DNA of 64,000 bases from an uncultured bacterium (GTDB lineage Bacteria; Verrucomicrobiota; Lentisphaeria; Victivallales; UBA1829): the NCBI GenBank assembly GCA_900549415.1, contig URNX01000001.1, forward strand, positions 1 through 64,000, in the 5' to 3' direction. A model generated the notes under the pieces. That model was not told the origin of the DNA. It did not search any database and saw only the letters and a list, made by a program, of their open reading frames with translations. A program made the translations under genes and the position numbers. Within the stretch, counting starts at the first letter, position 1, and each line of letters begins with the position of its first letter. Positions 9,425 to 18,774 of the stretch are shown here, in pieces.

Positions 9425-9435
9425 CGAGTGTGCCA

Positions 9436-9464
9436 TTGACAACCGCAAAAACGCATGTTATAAG
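9436..9464 (+). promoter_or_regulatory. Promoter of the EF-G-like gene
   Basis: Consensus TTGACA (9436-9441), a 17-bp spacer and TATAAG (9459-9464). The leader is about 45 nt and ends with an AAAGGAG ribosome binding site before the ATG at 9516. Confidence 0.75.
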
Positions 9465-9515
9465 TTTTTCAAGCAACGTTGCCTCACGATATTTCAAAAA
9501 TAAAAGGAGAAGCGT

Positions 9516-11546
9516 ATGATGAAATTTGAACCTGAAAAGATCCGCAATTTCGTCGTGGCCGGACACAGCGGCTGCGGAAAAACCTCTCTCTGCGACCTCA
9601 TGCTCTACAAGGCGAAAGCCGTCGACCGGCTCGGTTCCGTCGACGCGAAAACCAGCGTCTCAGACTTCACGCCGGACGAGCAGGAAAAGCACTCCAGCAT
9701 CTACACCGCATACATGAGCTGCGAATGGAACGGCTTCCGCTTCTTCTTCTCCGACACCCCAGGATACGGACCCTTCATCGGCGAGGTCATCCCCGCATAC
9801 CGCGCAAGCGGCGCGGCGCTCGTCGTCATGGACGGCGCAAACGGACTTGAAATCGGAGCGGCGCGCGCATTCAAACTCGGCAAGAGCTTCGATATTCCGA
9901 AACTTGCCTTCATCAACCGCCTCGACCGCGACGACGCCGACTTCTTCCATGTTGTCGGACAACTTCAGGAGGCATACGGCAAAAACGTCTGCGTTCCCAT
10001 GACCCTTCCCGTCGGGAAAGGCGCGAAATTCGAACGCGTCGTCAGCGTGCTCGGCGCTCCCGATCAGATACCGGACGACCTGAAAGAATACGCCGCCCGC
10101 TGCAAAGAGACGCTCTTCGACACCGTCGCCGAAGCCGATGAAGCGCTCATGGAACGCTATCTCGCCGGAGAACAGCTCTCCGAAGCGGAAATTCTCGCGG
10201 GTCTGCACGACGCGCTCAAGGCAGGAACCCTCATTCCCGTTTTCGCCGGAAGCGTGGCAAAAGACATCGGAGTTTCCGAAGTCATGAACGGCATCATCAA
10301 CATCAGTCAGAATCCGCTGGAACGCACGCGCGTGGCGTCGGACGGCTCCATCGTCAAGCCGGCCGCCGGCGGTCCCGCAGCCGCATTCGTCTTCAAATCC
10401 GTGCTTGATCCGCACGTCGGGCAGTTCGCCTTCTTCCGTGTTCTCACGGGAAACATCCGCTCGAACTCCGATATTCTCAATCTCAACAACGGCACAAAGG
10501 AACACCTCGGACAGCTTATTTTTCTGAACGGAAAAACACAGATTCCCATTGATGAAGCATGTCCGGGCTGCATCTGCGGCGTGGCAAAACTCAAAGCGAC
10601 CAAGACCGGAGACACGCTCGGCGAAACGACAGCTTGCAGCATCATGCCGCCCATGACCTTCCCGAACCCCGTCTTCTCCTGCGCCATCAGCGCGGTGCGG
10701 AGCGGCGACGAAGACAAGATCATGTCCGGGCTTCAGAAACTCTGCGAATGCGACCCGACACTCCGCGTCGGCATCAATCAGGAGACGCACGAGACCATCT
10801 TCAGCGGCATGGGCGAACAGCATGTCCAGATTGCCCTGCGCCGCCTGCGGGAACTCGCGAAGGTGGAAGTCGCCGTTGCCGCCCCGAAGATTCCGTACCG
10901 CGAAGCAATCAACGGCTGCGGCGAAGGACATTACCGCCACAAAAAACAGTCGGGCGGACACGGGCAGTTTGCGGAAGTCTATCTGCGCATTGCGCCAAGC
11001 GAAAAGCAGTTTGAGTTTGAAAACGCCGTTGTCGGCGGAACGATTCCGAAGAACTTCATTCCGGCAGTTGAAAAAGGCGTTCAGGAGGCGATGGCGTGCG
11101 GACCGCTCGCCGGATGCGTCGTCGAAAACGTGAAAGTCACCGTTTACGACGGCAAGTTCCACGATGTCGATTCATCCGAAATGGCATTCAAAATTGCCGC
11201 GCGCAAGGCGTTCCGTGAAGCGATGGGCAAAGCGAATCCCGTGCTCCGCGAGCCGGTCATGTCGGTCAAAATCTATACGCCGGCAGAGTTCATGGGCGAC
11301 ATTACGGGGCATTTGAATCAGAAACGCGGCCGCATCATCGGCATGGATACGGAAGACGGCGTTCAGGTGCTCGATGCGGAAATCCCTCTCGCCGAGCTTT
11401 CCAAATACGCTACGGAACTGCGTTCCATGACCCAGGGACGCGGCACATTTGAAATGGAATTTGCCCGTTACGAGGTTGTTCCGCCGAACGTCGCAAATGA
11501 AATCATCGCGAAGTTCAAAGCCGCCCACACGGAAGAAGAGGAATAA
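9516..11546 (+). CDS. EF-G-like translational GTPase
   Basis: A 676-aa protein with the five-domain EF-G order. G1 is GHSGCGKTS (residues 16-24), G3 is DTPGY (80-84), G4 is NRLD (134-137), and domains II to V follow, including the RHKKQSGGHGQFAEV segment of domain IV. Canonical EF-G has DTPGH and NKMD, so this belongs to the EF-G-like paralogue group (FusA2-type), not the main elongation factor. It may act in ribosome rescue, recycling or a specialised translation step; the role is inference. A consensus promoter lies upstream and a strong intrinsic terminator follows at 11562, so it is monocistronic. Confidence 0.88.
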   Translation: MMKFEPEKIRNFVVAGHSGCGKTSLCDLMLYKAKAVDRLGSVDAKTSVSDFTPDEQEKHSSIYTAYMSCEWNGFRFFFSDTPGYGPFIGEVIPAYRASGAALVVMDGANGLEIGAARAFKLGKSFDIPKLAFINRLDRDDADFFHVVGQLQEAYGKNVCVPMTLPVGKGAKFERVVSVLGAPDQIPDDLKEYAARCKETLFDTVAEADEALMERYLAGEQLSEAEILAGLHDALKAGTLIPVFAGSVAKDIGVSEVMNGIINISQNPLERTRVASDGSIVKPAAGGPAAAFVFKSVLDPHVGQFAFFRVLTGNIRSNSDILNLNNGTKEHLGQLIFLNGKTQIPIDEACPGCICGVAKLKATKTGDTLGETTACSIMPPMTFPNPVFSCAISAVRSGDEDKIMSGLQKLCECDPTLRVGINQETHETIFSGMGEQHVQIALRRLRELAKVEVAVAAPKIPYREAINGCGEGHYRHKKQSGGHGQFAEVYLRIAPSEKQFEFENAVVGGTIPKNFIPAVEKGVQEAMACGPLAGCVVENVKVTVYDGKFHDVDSSEMAFKIAARKAFREAMGKANPVLREPVMSVKIYTPAEFMGDITGHLNQKRGRIIGMDTEDGVQVLDAEIPLAELSKYATELRSMTQGRGTFEMEFARYEVVPPNVANEIIAKFKAAHTEEEE

Positions 11547-11561
11547 AAACTGCATACCATG

Positions 11562-11595
11562 AAAAAGCCGGAACTCAAACGGGTTCCGGCTTTTT
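11562..11595 (+). terminator. Intrinsic terminator of the EF-G-like gene
   Basis: A 13-bp perfect stem (AAAAAGCCGGAAC with GTTCCGGCTTTTT) around an 8-nt loop, starting 15 nt after the stop codon. The A and T tracts on both arms could let it also serve the minus-strand HTH gene at 11619. Confidence 0.9.
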
Positions 11596-11618
11596 CAATT
11601 TTAAAGATTGAGGTGCAA

Positions 11619-11987
11619 TCAGGAAGCGGCGCCGCTTTTCTCGCGGTTGTACTGCTTCGCAAGTTCCACCATCTCCAGCAGCTTCTGCTTCTTGACGTCG
11701 TCCGGAAGATCCGCGAAAGTGTCAAGAAGAATGCGCTGATCGGTATCAAGTTCCAGATACTTGGAACCGAAGCCGGATGTTTTCTGCTGTTTTCTGCCCA
11801 TGTACGGCTTCAGAAGCGGCTGAAGCTTGCTCCAGGTCTCCTCTTTGATCGATTCGGTTTCCCGGCGCATATACTTCTTCACGGTTTCCGCGCTCACATT
11901 CGCAAGACGGGCAAATTCCGTAACGGATTCATAACCCTCTGTCACACAACGGTGAAGAGCCTTCACAATGTCGTCTGTCAATTTCAT
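11619..11987 (-). CDS. Small HTH DNA-binding protein
   Basis: A 122-aa protein. Residues 20-45 (SVTEFARLANVSAETVKKYM) look like a Cro/XRE-type or invertase-like helix-turn-helix, and the rest is charged and helical with a LLDTFADLPDD segment. It has no ligand-binding domain. An AGGAGTCTCG stretch upstream could act as ribosome binding site for the ATG at 11987. It is divergent from the polymerase gene at 12136 and convergent with the EF-G-like gene. It is probably a small regulator, target unknown. Confidence 0.7.
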   Translation of the reverse strand: MKLTDDIVKALHRCVTEGYESVTEFARLANVSAETVKKYMRRETESIKEETWSKLQPLLKPYMGRKQQKTSGFGSKYLELDTDQRILLDTFADLPDDVKKQKLLEMVELAKQYNREKSGAAS

Positions 11988-12135
11988 GGTTCGAGACTCC
12001 TGTAAGTTTCATCCTTTAAATTATCATTTTTTGCCGAAGAATCAAGTTCCCCTTTCGTTTTTTTTCAAAAAACACCTTGATTTTTCCGTTTAAGACGGTA
12101 CGTTTCCTTGAAAATAAAACAAAGGAGGACTCATC

Positions 12136-14265
12136 ATGGAAAACGCAGAGCTCTGGAAGCTGCCCCCAATCGAAAAAATACCCGAAGCGTACGGCGCAAT
12201 CGCCGACGGACGCGTCACCATGAAAGACTCCGCCGCCGACGTCGTCTCTTCCGACGGGACAAAGACCTATCATGTCCGCTGGAACGGCAACCTCTATTCC
12301 TCCGACGACAACGGCTCCAAGTGGCAGGGATACACCGGCTATCCCGTCGTCGCCGTTCTGCTCCTGCAAGGAAAACTCCCTCTCAATCAGGAAGTTATGA
12401 CGCTTTTCAAGAATATTCCCTGGAAAGAGATCAACAAAAAACATAAAAACAAATATGCCGAAGCGCTCGCGGAAGTTCTCGAAGGCATCCGCGCAAACGG
12501 CGGCGATCCGGACCGCGTCCGTCGGGAAATGCAGACCGTTTACTCCGCTCTCGAAGCGCTCAAACTGCCGCGCCGACGCGGCGCGGCAAAAAAAGCGGAG
12601 CGTCCCGCGCCTCAGCCGTTCACCCCGTTTCCTGTCCAGTCGGCGGAGCCGGAACAGCTGCTCGAACTCTGCCGCAAAGCGGAGCTCTCCGCATTCTCCA
12701 CGGATTCGCGCGCCGTTTTCGTGAACGGCGTTGTTTACAGCTTCGATGCTTTTGACGACAACGCCTGGGAAATGTTTCTCGACGAATATCTCAAGCCGGG
12801 AATCCGGAAAGCCGGACACGACGTCAAGCCTTTGATGCGCAGGCAGCTGGATGCAGGGAAGCAGACCGGAGACTTTGTTTTCGACACCGCGCTCGCCGCG
12901 TATCTGCTCGACTCGCTTTCCGGATGCCGTCCGCTCGCCAAAGTCGCGGAGCTCAAGCTGAATGCAGCCGTTCCGGACGCCGTTCAGAATCCCGCGGTCA
13001 TCGCCGCTCTGGTTCCGGTTCTGAAAAAAGAACTGGAACAGACCGGAATGCTCCGGCTCTTTGAAACGGTCGAGCTTCCGCTCTGCGGAGTCCTTGTTGA
13101 AATGGAGCACAACGGAGTTGCCGCCGACCGCGCCATGCTGAAGGAATTCGGCGTAAAACTCTCCGGGAAAATTGAGGAACTCCGGCGGAAGGTGTTTGAA
13201 CTTGCCGGAACGGAGTTCAACATCAACTCCCCGAAACAGCTCGGCGAACTGCTCTTTGAAAAGCTCGCCCTCCCCTCCGGAAAAAAGACGAAGAGCGGAT
13301 ACTCCACCGATATCGAAGTGCTCGCCGCACTGCGCGACAAGCACCCCGTCGTTCCCGCCGTCATGGAATTCCGCCAGCTGATGAAACTCAAATCCACCTA
13401 TGTGGACGGGCTCCTTTCCGAAATCGCCCCCGACGGGCGCATCCACACCTCCTTCAACATGATGGCGACCGCGACCGGACGGCTCAGTTCCGCCGAGCCG
13501 AATCTTCAGAACATCCCGGTCCGCACGGAACTCGGAGCGGAAATCCGCCGCATGTTCGTTGCGGAACCGGGAAATGTGCTGATCGACGCCGATTACTCCC
13601 AGATTGAACTGCGCCTCCTCGCCCACATCTCCGGCGATGAAGTCATGCGCAACGCCTTCCGGAACGGATTCGACATCCACACCGTCACCGCGTCACAAGT
13701 CTTTGGTGTTCAGCCGGATGCAGTCACGCCGGAGATGCGCCGCCGCGCAAAAGCGGTCAACTTCGGAATCGTCTACGGGATCTCCCGGTTTGCTCTCGCG
13801 GAAGACCTCGGAGTTTCCCGCAAAGAGGCGGACGATTATATGAATCAGTACTTCGCAACCTATTCCGGCGTAAGACATTACATGGACGAAATCGTAAAAA
13901 CAGCCAGGAAGCAGGGATACGTTGCAACCATCATGGGACGCCGCCGCTATCTGCCCGAACTGGAGTCGCCCGTCTTCAACATCCGGGCATTCGGCGAACG
14001 CGTCGCCCTGAACGCCCCGATACAAGGCTCTTCCGCAGACATCATCAAGCTGGCGATGATCAACACTGCACGCCGTCTCCGCGCTGAAAACCGCAAGGCG
14101 AAGCTGATTCTGCAGATACACGACGAACTCATCATTGAAGCTCCCCTCGCAGAGGCGGAACAGATTAAAACTCTGCTCCGCGAGGAAATGGAAAATGTCA
14201 TGCGGCTCTCCGTCCCCCTGACCGTAGACGTTGCCGCAGGGAAAAACTGGGCGGAAGCAAAATAA
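12136..14265 (+). CDS. polA: Family A DNA polymerase lacking the 5' nuclease
   Basis: A 709-aa DNA polymerase I homologue. Polymerase motif A (DADYSQIELR, first Asp at 484), motif B (RRRAKAVNFGIVYG, about 535-548) and motif C (IHDEL, Asp 663) are intact. A 3'-5' exonuclease-like fold covers roughly residues 170-300 but lacks a recognisable DxE metal motif, so proofreading is probably lost. Usual PolA proteins are 850-950 aa with an N-terminal 5'-3' exonuclease. Here that domain is absent and replaced by about 150 residues I do not recognise (with SKWQGYTGYPVVAVLLL). It starts after AAAGGAGG and lies 12 nt ahead of ligA, suggesting a joint repair or Okazaki-maturation operon. Confidence 0.9.
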   Translation: MENAELWKLPPIEKIPEAYGAIADGRVTMKDSAADVVSSDGTKTYHVRWNGNLYSSDDNGSKWQGYTGYPVVAVLLLQGKLPLNQEVMTLFKNIPWKEINKKHKNKYAEALAEVLEGIRANGGDPDRVRREMQTVYSALEALKLPRRRGAAKKAERPAPQPFTPFPVQSAEPEQLLELCRKAELSAFSTDSRAVFVNGVVYSFDAFDDNAWEMFLDEYLKPGIRKAGHDVKPLMRRQLDAGKQTGDFVFDTALAAYLLDSLSGCRPLAKVAELKLNAAVPDAVQNPAVIAALVPVLKKELEQTGMLRLFETVELPLCGVLVEMEHNGVAADRAMLKEFGVKLSGKIEELRRKVFELAGTEFNINSPKQLGELLFEKLALPSGKKTKSGYSTDIEVLAALRDKHPVVPAVMEFRQLMKLKSTYVDGLLSEIAPDGRIHTSFNMMATATGRLSSAEPNLQNIPVRTELGAEIRRMFVAEPGNVLIDADYSQIELRLLAHISGDEVMRNAFRNGFDIHTVTASQVFGVQPDAVTPEMRRRAKAVNFGIVYGISRFALAEDLGVSRKEADDYMNQYFATYSGVRHYMDEIVKTARKQGYVATIMGRRRYLPELESPVFNIRAFGERVALNAPIQGSSADIIKLAMINTARRLRAENRKAKLILQIHDELIIEAPLAEAEQIKTLLREEMENVMRLSVPLTVDVAAGKNWAEAK

Positions 14266-14277
14266 GGAACCGGAACC

Positions 14278-16332
14278 ATGAACGAAATCCAACAGAAAAT
14301 TGAAACACTGCGCGCATTCCTGCGCGACTGCGACTACCGCTACTACATTCTCGACGACCCGAATGTCTCCGACGTCGAATACGACCGGAAGATGAAAGAA
14401 CTGAAAGAACTGGAACGCGCAAATCCGCAGTTCATCACCCCCGACTCCCCCACACAGCGCGTCTCCGGCGCACCCTCCCGCGAATTCAAAACGGTCCGGC
14501 ACCGTTCCCCGCTGCTGAGTCTGGACAACACATTTTCCTTTCCGGAACTTCAAGATTTCGACAAGCGCATCCGCGCCGTTGAACTCTTCCCCGAATATCG
14601 TGCGGAACTCAAAATCGACGGACTTTCCATTGCGGTGATCTACGAAAACGGCGTGCTGCTCAACGCAGCCACCCGCGGCGACGGCACAGTCGGCGAAGAT
14701 GTCACCGCAAACGTCCGCACCATCCGCAGCATTCCGCTGCGCCTCAAAGAGCCGGTAAAACGGCTCGAAGTGCGCGGAGAAATCTACATGCCGAAAAGCT
14801 CGTTCCTGCGTCTGAACGAAATGCGCGAAGATCAGGGCGAAAAGATTTTTGCGAACCCGCGCAACGCCGCCGCCGGCTCACTCCGCCAGCTCGACCCGAA
14901 CATCACGGCAAAGCGCGATCTCGCCGCATTTTTCTATGAAATCATCTACGCGGAGGGAATGGACTTCCCCACGCAGAATTCAAAAATCGATTTTCTGAAA
15001 AAAGTCGGGCTGCCGACCAATCCGGAAAGCCGCTTCTGCCACAACATCGATGAGGTGTGGGAGGCGCGGAACGCATTCTGCGACATGCGCCATGAACTGC
15101 CTTACGACATCGACGGCGTTGTCGTCAAGCTCAACGACACCGCCGCGCAAGCGGAACTCGGCTCCACCTCGAAAAGCCCTCGCTGGGCAATCGCCTACAA
15201 GTTCCCGGCAGAGGAAAAAGAGACCAGACTTCTGGATGTGGAAATCAATGTCGGTCGCACCGGCATCATCGCACCGACCGCCGTTCTCGCCCCCGTCCCG
15301 CTTGCAGGCTCCATCATCAGCCGCGCAAGTCTGCACAACTTCGATTACATCCGTGAAAAAGATCTGCGCATCGGCGACACCGTAGTTCTGCACAAAGCGG
15401 GGGACGTGATCCCCGAAATTCTCCGCGCCCTCCCCGAAAAACGGAACGGAAGCGAGCGCATCATTAAAATTCCCGCCGTCTGCCCCGCGTGCGGCGGCCC
15501 AGTCGTCCGCCTCGGGGAAGAGGTTGCCCACCGCTGCGAAAACCCGGACTGCCCGTCGCGGATCCGCGAAAGCCTGCGCTTTTTCGCCTCCCGCGATGCC
15601 ATGGATATCGACGGGCTCGGCCCCGCAGTCATCGACCTGCTCCTCGAACACAAGTACGTCGCCAGCATCGCCGATCTGTACCGTCTGAACATTCTGCAGC
15701 TGGTCGGACTGGAACGCATGGGAGAAAAATCCGCAAGGAATCTGCTGAAAGCGATTGAGGAGAGCCGCCACCGCGACTTGTCGCGTCTGATTACCGCGCT
15801 CGGAATTCCGCAGATCGGTTCGCGAACTGCAAAACTGCTCTGCCGCAAATTCCGCACAATGGATTCCTTCCTCAATGCAACGGAACAGGATTTTGAAGCA
15901 GTTGAAGAAATCGGTCCCGTTATGGCGCAGAGTCTGACGGACTTTTTCGCATCCGAACGCAGCCGCGTCCTCATCAGCAATCTCCGCGAACTCGGACTCA
16001 ATATGACCGAATCCGTTCCGGAAGACACCGACGATGCGCTTGCAGGCAAGACCTTCGTCCTGACCGGCGCGCTCTCCACTATGACGCGTCAGGAAGCGGG
16101 CGAAGCGATCATGAAACGCGGCGGAAAAGTCAGCGGGAGCGTCAGCAAAAAGACATCGTATGTGGTCGCGGGAGAAGCAACCGGAAGCAAATACGACAAA
16201 GCGGTCGAACTCGGAATTCCGATTCTGGATGAAGCGGGGCTTCTCGCACTCCTGAAGCCCGGCGCACCTGCGGAACCCGCTCCGCGGCCCGAATCCAAAC
16301 CGGAACCGGATGATCTGTTTGCAAGTTTATGA
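14278..16332 (+). CDS. ligA: NAD+-dependent DNA ligase
   Basis: A 684-aa ligase that seals nicks using NAD+. The order is Ia domain, adenylation domain with the KIDG motif (adenylated Lys112), OB fold, a zinc finger of four Cys (CPACG and CENPDC, about residues 400-430), helix-hairpin-helix repeats and a C-terminal BRCT domain (about 590-665). A Pro/Glu-rich tail ending in DDLFASL follows. AAGGA lies 10 nt before the ATG, and the gene directly follows the polymerase gene. Length and motifs are normal for LigA. Confidence 0.97.
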   Translation: MNEIQQKIETLRAFLRDCDYRYYILDDPNVSDVEYDRKMKELKELERANPQFITPDSPTQRVSGAPSREFKTVRHRSPLLSLDNTFSFPELQDFDKRIRAVELFPEYRAELKIDGLSIAVIYENGVLLNAATRGDGTVGEDVTANVRTIRSIPLRLKEPVKRLEVRGEIYMPKSSFLRLNEMREDQGEKIFANPRNAAAGSLRQLDPNITAKRDLAAFFYEIIYAEGMDFPTQNSKIDFLKKVGLPTNPESRFCHNIDEVWEARNAFCDMRHELPYDIDGVVVKLNDTAAQAELGSTSKSPRWAIAYKFPAEEKETRLLDVEINVGRTGIIAPTAVLAPVPLAGSIISRASLHNFDYIREKDLRIGDTVVLHKAGDVIPEILRALPEKRNGSERIIKIPAVCPACGGPVVRLGEEVAHRCENPDCPSRIRESLRFFASRDAMDIDGLGPAVIDLLLEHKYVASIADLYRLNILQLVGLERMGEKSARNLLKAIEESRHRDLSRLITALGIPQIGSRTAKLLCRKFRTMDSFLNATEQDFEAVEEIGPVMAQSLTDFFASERSRVLISNLRELGLNMTESVPEDTDDALAGKTFVLTGALSTMTRQEAGEAIMKRGGKVSGSVSKKTSYVVAGEATGSKYDKAVELGIPILDEAGLLALLKPGAPAEPAPRPESKPEPDDLFASL

Positions 16333-16336
16333 AAAA

Positions 16337-16389
16337 CGGCGTTTCGCGACGGCGGACAGAGTGAACAGAACCGCCGCCGCAAAACGCCG
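16337..16389. terminator. Bidirectional hairpin between convergent genes
   Basis: CGGCGTTT, GCG and CGGCGG pair with CCGCCG, CGC and AAACGCCG, giving 17 base pairs with two single mismatches around a 15-nt loop. Flanking A and T tracts suit termination from both sides, for ligA on the plus strand and the RND remnant on the minus strand. Confidence 0.7.
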
Positions 16390-16395
16390 CGAAAT

Positions 16396-17991
16396 TCATT
16401 TTTTCTTCCGGCAGACGAATTCCGCCATGCGCTGGAAGATTGAATAAAGTCCGGGGATGAACATCATTCCGAGAATTGTTGCAAGCAGCATTCCCCAGAA
16501 AGTCGTCACGCCGATCGCCTGCCGGCTTCCCGCTCCCGCACCGCTCGCGGTCACCATCGGAAACACGCCGATCACAAACGAAAGCGCCGTCATCATCACC
16601 GAACGGAAGCGGACGCGCATGCCGTTCAGCGCGGCGTCCGCAATGGACGCGCCGTTTTCGCGCTCCTGCTTGGAAAACTCAACCATCAGAATCGCGGTTT
16701 TCGCTGTCAGACCGATCAGCATCAGCAGACCGAGCTGGCAGTAGATGTTCAACGCCACTCCGGAAAACTGCAGAGCAAAGATCGCTCCGAGCGTCGCCGT
16801 CGCGACGGAAAGCATCACCGAAACCGGCATGGTCCAGCTTTCATACTGCGCAACCAGGAACAGGTACGCGACCAGAAGGGAAATCATCAGCAGGTTGACA
16901 ATTTTTCCTTCGTTCCGGCTCTCCTGATAACTCATGTCGGTCCAGCTGATCTGCCACTCCTTCGACAGATTTTCCCGCACAATGCGTTCAACAGTCTTCA
17001 TCATCTCTCCGGAGCTGACGGAGGGGATGCTCTGCGTGTTGATGGAGGCGGAAGGGAACATGTTGAACCGCTCCACCTGCCGCGGACCGAGCGTCCACTT
17101 CAATGATGCGATTGTACTCAGCGGAACCTCGCTTCCGTCCGATGCTGTGACGTGGAGCTGGTCAATGATGTTCCGGTTTTCGCGCAGCTCCGGCGCAAGC
17201 TGCATTTTGACTTTGTACGTTTTGCCGTATTTGTTGAAGTCGTTGATGTAGTACGAACCGAGCTGGCTCTGAAGAGCGGTGAATATCGAGTTCACCGGAA
17301 CGCTCATCGCCTCCGCCTTTTCGCGGTTGATGTCAAGGTAAAGCATCGGCGTGGAGGCGTCGAATGTGGTAAAAGCGTAAACAGCTTTCCCGCTTTCCAT
17401 CAGCCGGGCGACAATGCCGTTTGCCGTCTGTGCAATCTCCTGCGGCGTCTGATTTCCGGTCGCCTGAAGCGCGAACGAAACACCGCCTGTTGTACCAAGA
17501 CCCATAATGGCGGGTGGAACAAAGACGTTGACGCTTGCATCCGCAATGCTTCTGCTGCGCCGGATGATCTCCCGCTGAACATTTGCGATCTGTGCGTCCT
17601 CGGCGGAACGTTCACCCCATGGTTTCAACGAAAGAATCATCATGCCGAGGTTTTCGCCTTCACCGGAGGTGAGGCTCCGTCCGGGAACCGCGAGAATGTG
17701 CGCAATCGCCGGATGATCTTTGATCAGCGCCTCCAGTTCATTCAGCACGGCGCGGGTGCGGGGAAGCGTCGCTCCAGGAGGAAGCGTCACATCGCAGAAA
17801 ACCGTTCCTTTGTCTTCCGACGGAAGGAAGGCGGACGGCAGACGGCAGACGCTGGAAGAAGAACCAGTTGCCGAAGAGGATTGCGGCGAAGAGAATAACC
17901 GTCAGAACCATTCTCCGCACCAGCAGTCCGCCGACCGCCAGATAAGTGCTGCGCGTCCAGTCCAGTCCGATATTGAACCAGCGGAAGAGTC
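16396..17991 (-). pseudogene. RND efflux pump, C-terminal remnant
   Basis: The last ~530 residues of an AcrB/HAE1-type inner-membrane pump. It includes the LFRWFN linker before TM7, the second porter half and TM8-TM12 (for example LLMLIGLTAKTAILMVEFSK). Full pumps have about 1,040 residues, so the N-terminal half is gone. Two further lesions are visible. The upstream end is joined out of frame to the adaptor remnant near 17991, and a 7-bp tandem duplication (CTGCCGT twice, 17835-17848) shifts the frame between RLPSA and FLPSEDKG. An intact frame of 464 codons remains from 17790, but it cannot make a working pump. Confidence 0.9.
17835..17848 (-). repeat. 7-bp tandem duplication causing a frameshift
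   Basis: On the minus strand CTGCCGT occurs twice in a row. Removing one copy restores the expected RLPSAFLPSEDKG reading of an RND pump across this point. Confidence 0.85.
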
Positions 17992-18760
17992 CGCGCGGAT
18001 GATTTCAAGCCCGTCGGAAGCAAGCGTTCCGTTTTTGCTGTATTTGAAGAAATCCGCCTCGCTCATGGCAAAGCGGACTTCAATGGGGTCGAACTGGACA
18101 ATGGTCGCAAGCGTCCCTTTTTCCGGCGTGATGTAGTTGCCTTCGCTGTAGACATTGCGTCCGATGCGCCCCGAAAGAGGCGCGCGGATTTTTGTATACG
18201 AAAGGTCGTTCTCCGCGAGAACCAGCTTTGCTTTCGCCTCCAAAGTCTTGGCTTCACTGACCTTGAACGTGCGGATGGCGTTCTCATACGTGGTCTGCGC
18301 GATCGCGCTTGATTTGTAAAGTTTTTCATACCGCGCCTTTTCCTTTGCGGCATAATTCAATTCCGCCTGGTTCTGGTCGAGCGCGGCATGGGCGGCATTG
18401 ACATTTTCACGGTAGATCGTGTCCTCAATCTGAAAGAGCAGGTCGCCTTTCCGGACAATCGAACCTTCCTTGAATGCCGACTTCCACATCACGCCGTTAA
18501 TGCGGGCGACGATATCGACGGTCTCGGAACCGTGCACCGTCCCGACGTAGGTTTTCGCCTTGCAGGCCGCCGGGAAAATTTGCCTTGACTTTTAAGAACT
18601 CGGAACCGTGCACCGTCCCGACGTAGGTTTTCGCCTCCGTGCGCGAGATTTCACCGACTTTTTCCACGCGCACCGCCGGCAGGACGGCCGCCGCGCGTGC
18701 GCTCCACACGGCCGTCGCGCAAAGCAGAGCGGTCATCATTTTTCTGTTGCAGAGAATCAT
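17992..18760 (-). pseudogene. RND adaptor (MFP), N-terminal remnant
   Basis: N-terminal half of an AcrA-type periplasmic adaptor. It has a signal peptide (MILCNRKMMTALLCATAVWSA), a lipoyl half, a helical hairpin, then FDPIEVRFAMSEADFFKY and LEIIRAD, after which homology stops and RND pump sequence begins in another frame. The C-terminal half (barrel and membrane-proximal domains) is missing. Near codon 50 a 38-bp direct repeat with a 38-bp spacer inserts 76 nt and breaks the frame, so the longest remaining frame (211 codons) starts inside the gene at 18537. Together with the pump remnant this is a collapsed adaptor-pump operon downstream of the MarR gene. Confidence 0.88.
18523..18636. repeat. 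38-bp direct repeat, 38-bp spacer
   Basis: The 38 bp at 18523-18560 recur exactly at 18599-18636, separated by 38 unique bp. The insertion of 76 bp is not a multiple of three and frameshifts the adaptor remnant right after its KTYVGTVHGSE segment. Confidence 0.95.
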
Positions 18761-18774
18761 ATTTCACCTCAAAG

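Noticed and set aside
9660..11162. A 500-codon open frame on the minus strand
   Set aside because: It is antisense to the EF-G-like gene; a codon-bias shadow.
12016..13680. A 554-codon open frame on the minus strand
   Set aside because: It is antisense to the DNA polymerase gene, whose motifs are unmistakable.
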